A DNA stretch of 64,000 nucleotides from DATGPD01 sp041398565 (GCA_041398565.1 JAWKUN010000006.1:372001-436000), one strand, 5' to 3'; positions 9,150 to 18,444 are shown, numbered from the stretch's first letter. Translations and numbers: made by a program. The notes: generated by a model not told the origin, from the sequence alone.

Positions 9150-12100
9150 GGCGCGATTGCGCCGCGGACCAGCACGGCGTCGGAGTAGGCAGCCACCTGC
9201 GCCACAGGATCGACCACGAAGTCGGCGGCGAACGGCTGGCCGCCTCCCTTGGGATCGACTTCGCTGCGCAGCGACACACCGTCGATGCGGCTGATCAGGT
9301 CGTCCAGCTGCGCACGGGCCTGGTCGAGGTCGCCGCGCTGGATGAACTTGGCGATCCGCGCGATCTGATTGAGCAGCGAATGCCGATGGCCAGGTGCATC
9401 GAAGGCCGATTCCGGCCGCGCGTCGATCGTGGCGCGCACGCGGTCGAGCGCGCCCAGCGCGAAGTCCGATGCCGACACGGCCACCAATTCGACCTGGTCG
9501 GCCACCGACGCCACGAAACCATCGTCGACCACCAAGTCCAGGACGTAGGTGCCGGCGACGTCGGGGGTGAGGACTGGCATCACCGTCGTCGCCCCGATCA
9601 GCATGGACGAACTGCCCGACGGCGCCGCAACGAGCGTCCAGGCGTAGGTCAGCGGGTCGAGGTCGGCGTCGTAACTCGCGCTCCCGTCGAAGGCGGATGC
9701 GCGACCGACCACGGTCGTTCCGTCACTGCCAGCGTTGGCGGTCGGCGCCAGGTTGAGCGACGACACGACGACATCGTCGGGCGTGCTGGCGTTGCGGGCC
9801 TCGTCGGTGACCACCAGCCGCGCGGTGTACGTACCGGGCAGGTCGGCGTTGAAAACGGGAGTCGGCGTCGTTGCCCCGGCGATCGTCGCAGCGCTACCGA
9901 CGGGCGCTCCGACCAGGGTCCACGCGAACGTGAGGTTGGCGAGAGTCGTGGTGTCGTCACTGGAGCCGCTACCGTTCAAGCTCACGATAGCGCCGGCGTG
10001 GATCGCCTGATCGGGCCCAGCGTCGGCGATCGGCGCGGTTTGGTCGACGGCCGCGGAGTCGATTCGGAACAGCTCTCGCCCGTACGACAGCGGGTCGGTT
10101 GCGGAGACAAATGTGACTCCACCCGCCCGGCGAATCTCGCCGGGCCGGGAGTCCAACGGACCTGGCGTGATGTCGGCGAGGCGACGGGTGCCGGCTACGG
10201 TGCCATCACTGACCCACGGCTCGAGCCCACCCGCCTCGTCGTAGCCGGCGAACAGGAGTTCGCCGGCTGTGCTGACTTCATCGAACAACATGGGCGCCGC
10301 GCTGCCGGCGGGGAACAGGTCCCCGAGCAACAGGGTGCCGGCAGTGGTGCCGTCGCTGGACCACAATTCGCGACCGTGGATCCCGTCGTCGGCAGTGAAG
10401 AAGAGGCGTCCGTTCGCGACCCTCAGGTCGGCCGGACTCGAGGACAGTGGGTTCCCGGTGCCGATTGCGGTGCCGGGATTGATGTCCGCGACCCGCCATG
10501 TCCCGGTCTCGGTACCGTCGGTGCGCCACAGTTCGAGATCCTGCTGGTCCGACCCGGGGAAGTAGAGGATGCCGTCGAGGACCGCTACGTCCGACGCGGC
10601 CGTGAGCCGGTAAGGGTCGGACGGCAGCACGAGCCGAGTTCCCGCAGCGGTGCCATCGGTGGCGCGGATGTCGAACCCGGTCCCGAAAATCAATTCGTTG
10701 CCGACCACGCCGCCTCCTCCTCTGGCCGAGAAGGGCAGGTCGGTCACATGCACCGTGCCGCCAACCGTACCGTCGGTCTTCCAGATCTGCGCGCCGCCCA
10801 CGTTGATGCTGAAGATCACGGTGCCGTTCAGGTGACCGAGGTACACCGGGATGCCGGGCAGGACCACGAGGGGCACGGTGCCGGCAGCGGTGCCGTCCGT
10901 GATCCAGAGTTCGCGCGTGGTCGAGTTGGAGAACAGCACCGAGTCTCCGTAGGCGTGGAACCCGGAAGGAGTGAACGGCAGGTCGATCACCATCCGTGTT
11001 CCCGCCGGGGTGCCATCGGTGCGCCAGAGGTCGTGACCGGTGCTGCCGTTGTTGGCGCGGAAGATGATCTGTGTGCCCACCTGCACAGGACTGAACACCG
11101 ACGAACCCGGCTCACCCGGATTGATGTCGGCCAGGAGCATCGTTCCGGCCGCGGTGCCGTCGCTGACCCAAGGCTCGGCGAACAAGCCGGGGGACGAGGC
11201 GGTGAAGAACAGCTTGCCGTTGATCTCGAGCAGGTTTTGCGGCGAGCTGCCGGCGTACGAGACCGTGATGTCCTTGACCAGTCGGGTCCCGGCCGCGGTG
11301 CCGTCGCTGATCCACAGCTCCTGGCCGGTCACGCGGTCGTTGGCTCCGAACATCACCTCGCCCTGGAATGCGGTCAGGTTGACGGGGCTCGAGGAGGCCA
11401 CGCCCACCGCCAGGTCGATGACCATGGCGGTTCCCGACGGCGTGCCGTCGGTCACCCACAGCTCGATGCCGTCGACGCCGTCGTTGGCGGAGAAGAAGGC
11501 CCGGGCGCCGACCGCGGTCATGCCCGCGGAGAAGCCGGACGCGGACCCAGGCGCGCTGTCGGCGAGCAGGATCGTGCCGCTCGACGTGCCGTCGCTCACG
11601 TACGGCTCGCGTCCGGTCCCGGCGACCTGGGCCGAGAAAAGCAGCAGACCGCCCATCGCAGTCAGGTTTCGTGGCGAAGATGACCCGGCGCCGACCACCA
11701 GGGACGTGACCTGCACGGTGGAGACACCGTCGGTCTTCCACAGCTCTTGACCATCGGCGGCCGTGGTCGCGGCGAAGAACAGCTGACTGCCGACCACGGT
11801 CAGTCCGGTCGGCGACGACGAGCCCGGGCCGGGCTCGATGTCGGCTACCTGCACCGTGCCGGCAGCCGTCCCGTCCGTCCGCCACAGTTCGCGGCCACTG
11901 GCTCCGATGGCGCTGAAGTACACTTTCCCGTCGAAGGCCACGAGCTCCGTCGGGCTCGAGCTGGCAGGATTCAGATCGACCAAGAGCATCGTGCCGGCGG
12001 CGGTTCCGTCGGACACCCACAGTTCGATGCCGGAGGTCGAGGTCTGAGCGGTGAACAGGATGCGGCTGCCGAACGCCGTCAGTTCCTTCAGACTCGAGCC

Positions 12101-12661
12101 GGTGGGACCCGGCACGATATCCGCGATCATGAAGGTGCCGAGTGCCGTGCCGTCGGTGCGCCAGAGCTCATTGCCCGACGTGCCGTCGTCTGCCGTGAAG
12201 AAGACCACGGCGCCGGCAGCCACGAAATTGCGCGGCGAAGAACTGAACTGACCGGGGCGAAGGTCGGCCACCATGTGCGAACCAGCCAGCGTGCCGTCGC
12301 TGACCCAGAGCTCCTGGCCGAGCCCGGGGCTCGACGCGGCGAAGAACCAGGTGCCGTCGATGTACGTGGTCGCTGTCGGAGAAGAACTAGCGGAGCCGAT
12401 TGCCAGATCACCCACGCGTTGCGTGCCTGCAGTCGTCCCGTCCGTGCGCCACAGCTCGCCACCATACGCATCCGCCGCTGAGAACAACGCGAACCCGGGC
12501 CCGACGGCGAACTGCTGGGGCCCCGAGCCGCCGGGGTCGACGGTGTCCAGACCAGGGTTGAGATCCTTGACCAGGGTCTGGGCCATCGCTGGTGCGGCGA
12601 GGAGCAAACCGGCCAGGTAGAAGATGGGGAACGAGACGGTGAAGGAGGACGGGCGGAGCAA
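9146..12661 (-). CDS. secreted ELWxxDGT-repeat protein with PKD-like domains
   Basis: 1171 residues. A signal peptide (LAGLLLAAPAMAQ) is followed by about 17 copies of an ELW(R/V)xDGTxAGT unit spaced roughly 50 residues apart, the ELWxxDGT repeat of large bacterial exported proteins. Two PKD/REJ-like Ig domains follow near residues 890-1070 (ADAGPDQAI and PTANAGSDG openings), then a helical tail of about 100 residues. The only in-frame start after the upstream stop is TTG 12661, with GAGG five bases before it. A second, independent ELWxxDGT protein lies at 44598-47579, but that one ends in the shared C-terminal domain instead of PKD modules. Likely role: adhesion or matrix binding (inference). 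Confidence 0.87.
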   Translation of the reverse strand: MLRPSSFTVSFPIFYLAGLLLAAPAMAQTLVKDLNPGLDTVDPGGSGPQQFAVGPGFALFSAADAYGGELWRTDGTTAGTQRVGDLAIGSASSSPTATTYIDGTWFFAASSPGLGQELWVSDGTLAGSHMVADLRPGQFSSSPRNFVAAGAVVFFTADDGTSGNELWRTDGTALGTFMIADIVPGPTGSSLKELTAFGSRILFTAQTSTSGIELWVSDGTAAGTMLLVDLNPASSSPTELVAFDGKVYFSAIGASGRELWRTDGTAAGTVQVADIEPGPGSSSPTGLTVVGSQLFFAATTAADGQELWKTDGVSTVQVTSLVVGAGSSSPRNLTAMGGLLLFSAQVAGTGREPYVSDGTSSGTILLADSAPGSASGFSAGMTAVGARAFFSANDGVDGIELWVTDGTPSGTAMVIDLAVGVASSSPVNLTAFQGEVMFGANDRVTGQELWISDGTAAGTRLVKDITVSYAGSSPQNLLEINGKLFFTASSPGLFAEPWVSDGTAAGTMLLADINPGEPGSSVFSPVQVGTQIIFRANNGSTGHDLWRTDGTPAGTRMVIDLPFTPSGFHAYGDSVLFSNSTTRELWITDGTAAGTVPLVVLPGIPVYLGHLNGTVIFSINVGGAQIWKTDGTVGGTVHVTDLPFSARGGGGVVGNELIFGTGFDIRATDGTAAGTRLVLPSDPYRLTAASDVAVLDGILYFPGSDQQDLELWRTDGTETGTWRVADINPGTAIGTGNPLSSSPADLRVANGRLFFTADDGIHGRELWSSDGTTAGTLLLGDLFPAGSAAPMLFDEVSTAGELLFAGYDEAGGLEPWVSDGTVAGTRRLADITPGPLDSRPGEIRRAGGVTFVSATDPLSYGRELFRIDSAAVDQTAPIADAGPDQAIHAGAIVSLNGSGSSDDTTTLANLTFAWTLVGAPVGSAATIAGATTPTPVFNADLPGTYTARLVVTDEARNASTPDDVVVSSLNLAPTANAGSDGTTVVGRASAFDGSASYDADLDPLTYAWTLVAAPSGSSSMLIGATTVMPVLTPDVAGTYVLDLVVDDGFVASVADQVELVAVSASDFALGALDRVRATIDARPESAFDAPGHRHSLLNQIARIAKFIQRGDLDQARAQLDDLISRIDGVSLRSEVDPKGGGQPFAADFVVDPVAQVAAYSDAVLVRGAIAP

Positions 12662-13068
12662 GGGAGCCTCGGGAAAAGGGGGTCTCTGTCACCAGACCAA
12701 ACGTCCTCCTGTCTCACTTTCCCTACTGCGGCCAGGCGTTTTTTTCAGGCGGCGCTGCAGGACCTCTTGGCTGATCTGAGCCGAAGGCTCGCGATCGCGA
12801 AGGCGATCGCCAGCAACATGGCTCGGAGCGTGTACGCTCGGTTCTCTCTCACACTCCGAGACGGGGCGCGCACTTCAGCACTCTGCCGTCGCCGTTGCCT
12901 ACTACGCCGAGGCTCAGCGCCAGCAGCTGCCCGCAGTGCCCGTCGGCGACGAGCCCAACCCCGACTGGCCGCATGGCCACAGCCAGGGGACAATGTCGAT
13001 CGCGGCGCGAACACTCGGAGGCACGCCCTCGACCGCGCCGCGCATCGTCCCCCGAACCACGCACGACC
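12662..13068. other. divergent intergenic region with repeat copy 1
   Basis: This 407-base gap separates the ELWxxDGT gene (minus) from the beta-helix gene (plus). It holds a run of seven T at 12739-12745 and the first copy of the 70-base repeat (12776-12845). From about 12843 to 13020 one plus-strand frame reads like protein (YYAEAQRQQLPAVPVGDEPN), but it has no start or recognisable family and may be a gene remnant. Confidence 0.4.
12776..12845 (+). repeat. 70-bp double-hairpin repeat, copy 1
   Basis: This stretch matches 18179-18248 at 66 of 70 positions, in the same orientation. Each copy contains two hairpins, GATCGC-GAAG-GCGATC and GAGCGT-GT-ACGCTC, separated by CAGCAACATGGCTC or a near variant. 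Both copies lie about 200-225 bases upstream of a plus-strand gene for an exported protein. Read on the minus strand it could encode a short hydrophobic helix (AMLLAIAFAIASLRL), so a fragment of a membrane-protein gene is an alternative to a regulatory element. Confidence 0.7.
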
Positions 13069-14229
13069 ATGCCGCTGCTCCGCACGCTCCTCGTCGTCGC
13101 GGCCGTCTCGTCTTCGCTCGCGTGTCGCGCCCAGCGCACCTGGGTCGTCGACGCGGCCGGCGGCGCCGGCGTCGACTTCACCGACCTACCACCCGCGTTC
13201 GCGGCGGTGGCCGACGGCGACCGCGTCGTCGTCCGGCGCGGGACCTACACGCCGGGAACGCTGACGCACGCCATCCAGCTCGTCGGCCAACCCGGCGCCG
13301 CGATGTCATTCCGCAACGCCAGTCCCTTCCTGGTGCGGGGAATCCCCGCCGGCAGGACCTGCTCGATCGAGGGCTTCACGCTCACCGACGTCCCCTTCTC
13401 GCAGAACCACCTGCGCTTCGAGAACTGCGCCGGCATCGTCGCCGTGCAGAGCGTCGTCGTGCTCCCGGCGACGTTTCCCGCGTTGAGCCCGGCGCATTTC
13501 AGCTACGTCTCCGATTGCGCCGGGGTCTCGTTCCACGCCTGCACGCTGGAGGGCGGTCTCGGCGCCCTGCGCAGCCGCGTGACGGCTTCGGGTTGCACGC
13601 TCAACGGCCCCAACGCGGTGATCACGGCGCCGTCGACCCTGATGACGACCGACACCGAAGTCGACCTCACCCTGTGCAGCGTGCGCGGTCTCGACGGCAC
13701 CCCCGAGTTCGTGGGCTCGGCCGCGGCGACGCTGGTGCGCAGCCGGCTGACGGCGCGCAGCGGGACGCAGATGATCGCGGGCACGCCGCTGTTCTCGGGT
13801 CCCCTGCCGAGCATCGACGGCACCTTCACCAGCGACGTCACGGTCGATCCCAGCGTCGTCCTCACTCCGGCGCCCCAACACCTGGTGGCGCTGGTCGTCA
13901 CGCCGCTGCCGGCCCTGACGGCGCCGCGCGTTCCCATCGGGTCGACGCTGCCGCTCAGCCTGGCCTCGCCGGTGAACGATCTCTACGCGATCTTCGCGGC
14001 GCTGCCGGCGCCGCCGTTCTCCATGCTGTGGGGCGAGGTGTGGCTCGATGTCCCCACCTCCGTGTTCCTTGCGACGGGTGTGCAGACCGGTGGGCTGACG
14101 ACCGTGTGGCTGCCGATCCCGCCCAACCCCGAGCTCGAGGGCGCCGCCCTCGCCTTCCAGGCCCTCAGCGGCTCGGCACTCGCCGGCACGCGGTTGTCCA
14201 ACCCGCTGCTCTACGTCTTCCGTCCGTAG
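13069..14229 (+). CDS. secreted parallel-beta-helix protein with shared C-terminal domain
   Basis: 386 residues from ATG 13069. A signal peptide ending near CRAQ precedes the opening RTWVVDAAGGAGVDFTDLPP, typical of the pectin-lyase-like right-handed beta-helix proteins of planctomycetes ('fluff' to be filled by short strands with V/I-x-G-x-x turns). The same opening occurs in the gene at 20044-21186. The last 115 residues (LPLSLASP, then LPIPPNPELEGAALAFQ, then LSNP) belong to the C-terminal domain shared by several exported proteins here. No catalytic residues can be named. It is followed after 3 bases by the 14233 gene, so they are probably cotranscribed. Confidence 0.8.
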   Translation: MPLLRTLLVVAAVSSSLACRAQRTWVVDAAGGAGVDFTDLPPAFAAVADGDRVVVRRGTYTPGTLTHAIQLVGQPGAAMSFRNASPFLVRGIPAGRTCSIEGFTLTDVPFSQNHLRFENCAGIVAVQSVVVLPATFPALSPAHFSYVSDCAGVSFHACTLEGGLGALRSRVTASGCTLNGPNAVITAPSTLMTTDTEVDLTLCSVRGLDGTPEFVGSAAATLVRSRLTARSGTQMIAGTPLFSGPLPSIDGTFTSDVTVDPSVVLTPAPQHLVALVVTPLPALTAPRVPIGSTLPLSLASPVNDLYAIFAALPAPPFSMLWGEVWLDVPTSVFLATGVQTGGLTTVWLPIPPNPELEGAALAFQALSGSALAGTRLSNPLLYVFRP

Positions 14230-14232
14230 GCG

Positions 14233-16635
14233 TTGGTCCGACCCGCAGTGTCCAAGAAGGTCCTCGTCGCCGGTGGTGCCGCGCTCGCATGCGGCCTGCT
14301 CGCGTGGCTCCTCGCCAGCCTGCGACCGACGCTGGCGACGGCAGCAGCGCCGACGGAGCCAGGATCGTCGGCGGCCGCGCCGACGGTTGCTCCAGGCCCG
14401 CCGGCAACGGCGCCGGCTGCGCCTGAAGCTGTGGCGACGCTGGTCGACCGCCGCGCCCTCGGCACCCACGTCACGACCGGCGCGCTGCGGGTGAGCGTGT
14501 TCGCCGTTTCGGGCGATCAACGCCTACCGCTGGACGGCGTGCCGATCGAGGTCTGGCCGGCGAAGGGAGACCCGGCGTCGCCCGCTGACGACCGCGTGCA
14601 GCGGCGCAGCGACGCGCGCGGCGAGGTGACGCTGCCCGAGCTCGCGGTCGGCACCTGGAACGCCCGCGTCGCGGGCATGACCGACGGGCCGAGCACCGCG
14701 GCCGAGGTCGCCGCCAGCGCGGAGACTGGGCTCGAACTCGTCCTGACCGCGAGCTGGATCGCGCACGGTCGGGTGGTCGACGCCGACGGTGCACCGGTCG
14801 GCGGCGCCGATCTTTGGGTCCAGACCGGCAACGGCGCCGGCCGCGCCGAGGCGTTCGACATCGACGAACTCGAGGTGCGGCACGCCGGCGTCAGCGACCG
14901 CAACGGCCGCTTCGTCGTGCCCTTCGTGGCCCGCGAACAGGTGATCGCCGCGACCCATCCGCAGCACGCGGCGTCGAGGAGCCGATTCGTGGGCAACGGC
15001 CGCGCCGAGCCGCGCCTCGTGCTCGGGCGCGCGCCCGCCACGCTGACCGTGACCGTGCGTGACGCCGAAGGCGCGACGCTCGCCGGCGCCGTGGTCCGGC
15101 TCGGCGCGACCCACCACGACACGCGCCGCACCGTCGACGGCGCACTGGTGCTGCCGCGCGTGGCCCGGCTGGCGCGCACCGACGCCGCCGGCGTCTGCGT
15201 CTTCGAGGGCCTGGCGCCGGTGCTGCACCATCTGCGCGCCGTCGCCTGGCCGCACGCCCCGACGGCGCAGACGGTGACGCTGGCACCGTTCGCACGCGCC
15301 GAGGTCGCGCTGGTGCTCGGCGACGGCATCACCGTCACGGGCTCGGTGCGCGACGCCGCCGGCGCGCCGGTGCGCGCGCGCGTCTGCTCGCGGGCCACTC
15401 CGGACGCTCGCAGCCACTGGAGCCAGTGCGATACGGGCGCCGACGGCAGCTTCGAGCTGCCGTACCAGCCGCGCCGGTCGCTGTTCGTCGTCGCGCTCGC
15501 GCGCGGCTCGGTCGTGGCCCAGCGCGAGATCGTCGACCCGCCGCCGGGAGTCGTGCGCTGCGACCTCGTGACCGAGGGCCACCGCACCCTGCGCGGCCGC
15601 GTCGTCAGCGCCGCGGGCGCGGCGCTCGCCGGCTGGCGGGTGACGGCGACCGACGCGGAGGGCACCGCGCACCCCGAGCGCAGCGGCAGCGACGGCAGCT
15701 TCGCGATCCTGGCTGCACCGAGTTCGACGTGGACCTGCACCGCGGCGCCGCCCGACGGTGCCCCGACGCCGGCGGTGACCGTCACCGGCAACGGCACCGA
15801 GCCGCTCGAGCTACGCGTGCCCGAGGAACTCCTGCCGAGCGCCGCCTTGCGCGGCCGCCTTCTCGACGCCGACGGGATGCCCGTGGCCGGTCGATTCGTG
15901 CGCCTCGCCCTCGGCGGCGGAGACGGCACGCACCGCCAGTCGACGGCGGCCGACGGCACGTTCGCGTTCGAGCGGCTCGTCGCCGGGACCTGGCGCCTGG
16001 CGCACTCCCGCGGCGGCTACTGGATCGACCTGCGCGACGTCGAACTCGCCCCCAGCCAGGACCTGGCGTTCGGCGACGTGGTGCTGCCCGCGACCGCGAA
16101 GCTGCACGCGGTGCTCGTGCACGACGACGGTCGACCCTGGCAGGCCGACATGCCCGGCATCGGCCTGCGCCGCGACGACGGCAGCGACGCCGAGGTCGTG
16201 CAGGCTCCGGTCGCCGGCGGACTCGACGTCACGGCGGCCCCCGGCTCCTACCGACTCGTGGTGTTCGCCACCGACCTGGTCGCACCGACCCTTGCGGTCC
16301 GACTGGTAGCAGGAGAGACGACGACCGTGCGGGTGCCGCTGACCCTCGGCCGGACCTGCACGCTCACCTTCGATGCCGGCGCCACCGACAAGGCGCGCGC
16401 CGACGCACCGCTCGAAGTGACCGTGCGCGCGGCGAACGGCGAGGCCGTGTTGCGGCAGCCGGCGCGCCGGCGCAACCCGCGCGGCGGCGGCTCCTGGATG
16501 CTGCACGTCACGCTGCCCTTGGGGCGCTACGAGGTGGAGGCGCGGGACGACCGGGGGCTGGCCTTCCGCGGCGCTCTCGAGGCCGTCGCCGACGTCGACG
16601 CCGCGACCGAGATCGCGATCCCCAGACAGCAATGA
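14233..16635 (+). CDS. membrane-anchored carboxypeptidase-regulatory-like repeat protein
   Basis: About 800 residues. An N-terminal membrane segment (VLVAGGAALACGLLAWLLA) is followed by an Ala/Pro-rich linker and then six or more Ig-like/carboxypeptidase-regulatory-like domains, marked by repeated DADGAPVGGADLWV-type openings and D-x-x-G-x-F/F-x-x-P strands. The first in-frame start is TTG 14233; GTG 14248 is equally possible and neither has a good ribosome binding site, which fits translation continuing from the gene that ends 3 bases before. Likely an exported structural protein; no enzyme motif was found. The codon-level pattern is normal for the window. Confidence 0.78.
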   Translation: MVRPAVSKKVLVAGGAALACGLLAWLLASLRPTLATAAAPTEPGSSAAAPTVAPGPPATAPAAPEAVATLVDRRALGTHVTTGALRVSVFAVSGDQRLPLDGVPIEVWPAKGDPASPADDRVQRRSDARGEVTLPELAVGTWNARVAGMTDGPSTAAEVAASAETGLELVLTASWIAHGRVVDADGAPVGGADLWVQTGNGAGRAEAFDIDELEVRHAGVSDRNGRFVVPFVAREQVIAATHPQHAASRSRFVGNGRAEPRLVLGRAPATLTVTVRDAEGATLAGAVVRLGATHHDTRRTVDGALVLPRVARLARTDAAGVCVFEGLAPVLHHLRAVAWPHAPTAQTVTLAPFARAEVALVLGDGITVTGSVRDAAGAPVRARVCSRATPDARSHWSQCDTGADGSFELPYQPRRSLFVVALARGSVVAQREIVDPPPGVVRCDLVTEGHRTLRGRVVSAAGAALAGWRVTATDAEGTAHPERSGSDGSFAILAAPSSTWTCTAAPPDGAPTPAVTVTGNGTEPLELRVPEELLPSAALRGRLLDADGMPVAGRFVRLALGGGDGTHRQSTAADGTFAFERLVAGTWRLAHSRGGYWIDLRDVELAPSQDLAFGDVVLPATAKLHAVLVHDDGRPWQADMPGIGLRRDDGSDAEVVQAPVAGGLDVTAAPGSYRLVVFATDLVAPTLAVRLVAGETTTVRVPLTLGRTCTLTFDAGATDKARADAPLEVTVRAANGEAVLRQPARRRNPRGGGSWMLHVTLPLGRYEVEARDDRGLAFRGALEAVADVDAATEIAIPRQQ

Positions 16636-16664
16636 GGACGATCCGGCCGCGGGCAAGAGCGCGG

Positions 16665-16716
16665 CACCGCGGAAGCGACACCGCGGGGAACACCTGCGGA
16701 GGACACCTGCGGAGGA
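16665..16716. repeat. four-unit tandem minisatellite
   Basis: Four head-to-tail units of 12-14 bases: CACCGCGGAAGCGA, CACCGCGGGGAA, then CACCTGCGGAGGA twice exactly. It lies in the 230-base gap before the sulfatase gene and is followed by a run of eight C (16730-16737). Units of this length and the homopolymer make the segment prone to slippage; whether the array has a regulatory role is unknown. The rest of the gap shows nothing else. Confidence 0.75.
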
Positions 16717-16865
16717 AACCACGGGCAGTCCCCCCCCGCGTCGGTGATTGCCGCATCCGTGACCAGCCACGGGTGGCGCGACGCCGCCGTCCGCGGTGCA
16801 CAATCGTCACGTTCGCACCCCGAGGTGCCGGTGCCCGACCGCCGGCCCTGGCATGCTGTGCGTCC

Positions 16866-18182
16866 ATGCGTCGCTTCGCGCCCCTCGCCGTCTCCGTCCT
16901 CGGCCTCGCCGCCCGCGCCCAGGAAACTCCGACGCCACATGGGACCGAACCCGCACACCCCAACGTCGTGATCATCGTCGCCGACGACCTGGGGTACGGC
17001 GACCTCGGCTGCTACGGCGGCAAGGACATCCCGACGCCGCGCATCGACGCGCTGGCCGCGAGCGGCGCCCGCTGCACCGACGGCTACGTGACCTGTCCGG
17101 TGTGTGCGCCGACGCGCGCCGGCCTGTTGAGCGGGCGCTACCAGCAGCGCTTCGGGCTCGAGCTGAACCCCGGGCCGCCGAAGGCCGCCGCCGAGGGCTA
17201 CGGCCTGCCGCGCACCGAGCCGACCCTGGCCGAGACGTTGGGCGGCGCCGGCTACGACACCGGCATGGTCGGCAAGTGGCACCTCGGCTACGGCGACGGC
17301 CTGCGTCCGCCCGAGCGCGGCTTCGCCAGCTTCTACGGCTTCCTGTCGGGAGCGCACCCCTACCGCATCGCCGGCGACAACCCGGCCAACCCGATCCTGC
17401 GTGGGCTCGAGCCCAGCAAGCCGACCAAGTACCTGACGGCGCAGTTCGCGGACGAGGCGGTGGCGTTCGTGCGCAAGCAACGCGAGCAGCCGTTCTTCCT
17501 GTACCTGGCGTTCAACGCCGTGCACGCGCCGCTGCAGGCACCGCAGGCGGTGCGCGCCCAGCTCGACGCCATCACCGAACCCAAGCGCCGCACCTACGCC
17601 GGCATGCTGGTGGCCCTCGACCAGGCGGTAGGCCAGGTGCTCGACGCGCTGCACGAGGCGAAGCTCGACGAGCGCACGCTGGTGATGTTCGTCAGCGACA
17701 ACGGCGGACCGACGCCGACGACGACCGCCAGCAACGGACCGCTGCGCGGCCACAAGGGGCAGGTGTGGGAAGGCGGCATCCGGGTCGCGTTCATGCTGCG
17801 CTGGCCCGGCCGCATCCCCGCCGGCAGCACCTTCGCGCTTCCGTGCAATTCGCTCGACCTGCACAAGACCGCTCTCGCCGCGGCCGGCGTCGCGGGTCGG
17901 GCCGAGCTCGAGGGCAACGACCTGCTGCCGTGGCTGCGCGGCGAGCGCGACGAGCCGGTGCACGAGGCGCTCTTCTGGCGCTTCGGCGCCCAGCGCGCCG
18001 TGCGCGCCGGCGACCTCAAGCTGGTGCAAGCCGCTGACGGCAAGGTGCAGATGTTCGACCTGGCGCAAGACCTCGGCGAGCAGCACGACCTGGCGGCCGC
18101 ACGCGAAGACGACGTCAAGCGGCTGGAAGCGCTCTACGCCACCTGGAACGAGCACAACGTCGAGCCGCACTGGCGACGCTGA
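16866..18182 (+). CDS. secreted sulfatase (formylglycine type)
   Basis: 438 residues from ATG 16866 with a signal peptide (LAVSVLGLAARAQ). The metal-binding start of the alkaline-phosphatase-like fold, VVIIVADDLGYGDLGCYGG, has D40 and D41. The sulfatase signature C80-A-P-T-R84 with LLSGR carries the Cys that is converted to formylglycine. K-W-H-x-G (GKWHLGYG) and the second metal pair D278-N279 (SDNGG) follow. Size and order match arylsulfatase A-type enzymes that planctomycetes use on sulfated algal polysaccharides. The frame is open far upstream, but only this ATG gives a signal peptide. A maturation enzyme (FGE or anSME) is not in the window. Confidence 0.93.
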   Translation: MRRFAPLAVSVLGLAARAQETPTPHGTEPAHPNVVIIVADDLGYGDLGCYGGKDIPTPRIDALAASGARCTDGYVTCPVCAPTRAGLLSGRYQQRFGLELNPGPPKAAAEGYGLPRTEPTLAETLGGAGYDTGMVGKWHLGYGDGLRPPERGFASFYGFLSGAHPYRIAGDNPANPILRGLEPSKPTKYLTAQFADEAVAFVRKQREQPFFLYLAFNAVHAPLQAPQAVRAQLDAITEPKRRTYAGMLVALDQAVGQVLDALHEAKLDERTLVMFVSDNGGPTPTTTASNGPLRGHKGQVWEGGIRVAFMLRWPGRIPAGSTFALPCNSLDLHKTALAAAGVAGRAELEGNDLLPWLRGERDEPVHEALFWRFGAQRAVRAGDLKLVQAADGKVQMFDLAQDLGEQHDLAAAREDDVKRLEALYATWNEHNVEPHWRR

Positions 18183-18248
18183 GACGAAGGTTCGCGATCG
18201 CGAAGGCGATCACCAGCAACATGGCTCCGAGCGTGTACGCTCGGTTCT
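18179..18248 (+). repeat. 70-bp double-hairpin repeat, copy 2
   Basis: Second copy of the element at 12776-12845, same orientation, 66 of 70 bases identical, including both hairpins. Here its first bases overlap the sulfatase stop codon (TGA 18180-18182), so this copy may mark the original context and the other the derived one. Confidence 0.7.
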
Positions 18249-18330
18249 TTCACACGCTCTGTGACGACGGCGGCAGGAAGTCGCCGTCGCGTCGTGAGGA
18301 GAGGCGCCTGGTCACGCGCCGCCTCGTGGT

Positions 18331-18359
18331 GCCCCTGGCGCGCTCCCCGCGCCAGGGGC
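18331..18359 (+). terminator. strong 12-bp inverted repeat
   Basis: GCCCCTGGCGCG and its exact complement flank the loop CTCCC. A weaker hairpin (GAGGCG/CGCCTC, 18301-18325) stands just before. No T-run follows, so this would be a GC-rich hairpin terminator for the sulfatase gene or a leader structure of the lipoprotein gene that starts 85 bases later. Confidence 0.45.
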
Positions 18360-18444
18360 TCGCACACCGTCCCCCCTTGCCAAGAGCACGAGTCGCCCGG
18401 TAGGGTGAGCGGGTCGTCGCGCATCGGTTGGAGAGCGTGTCCCT

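Noticed and set aside
9380..11683. A 767-codon plus-strand frame inside the ELWxxDGT gene
   Set aside because: It is the complement of the repeat array; its periodic VGDRR/GAGSG text only mirrors the ELWxxDGT repeat on the other strand.
9146..12661. Regularly spaced repeats that might suggest a CRISPR array
   Set aside because: The periodicity of about 150-200 bases is coding (ELWxxDGT protein repeat), the units vary, and no cas gene is near.
12843..13020. Small gene encoding YYAEAQRQQLPAVPVGDEPN
   Set aside because: The text looks protein-like but has no start codon with ribosome binding site, continues in frame into Arg-rich shadow sequence and matches no family I know.
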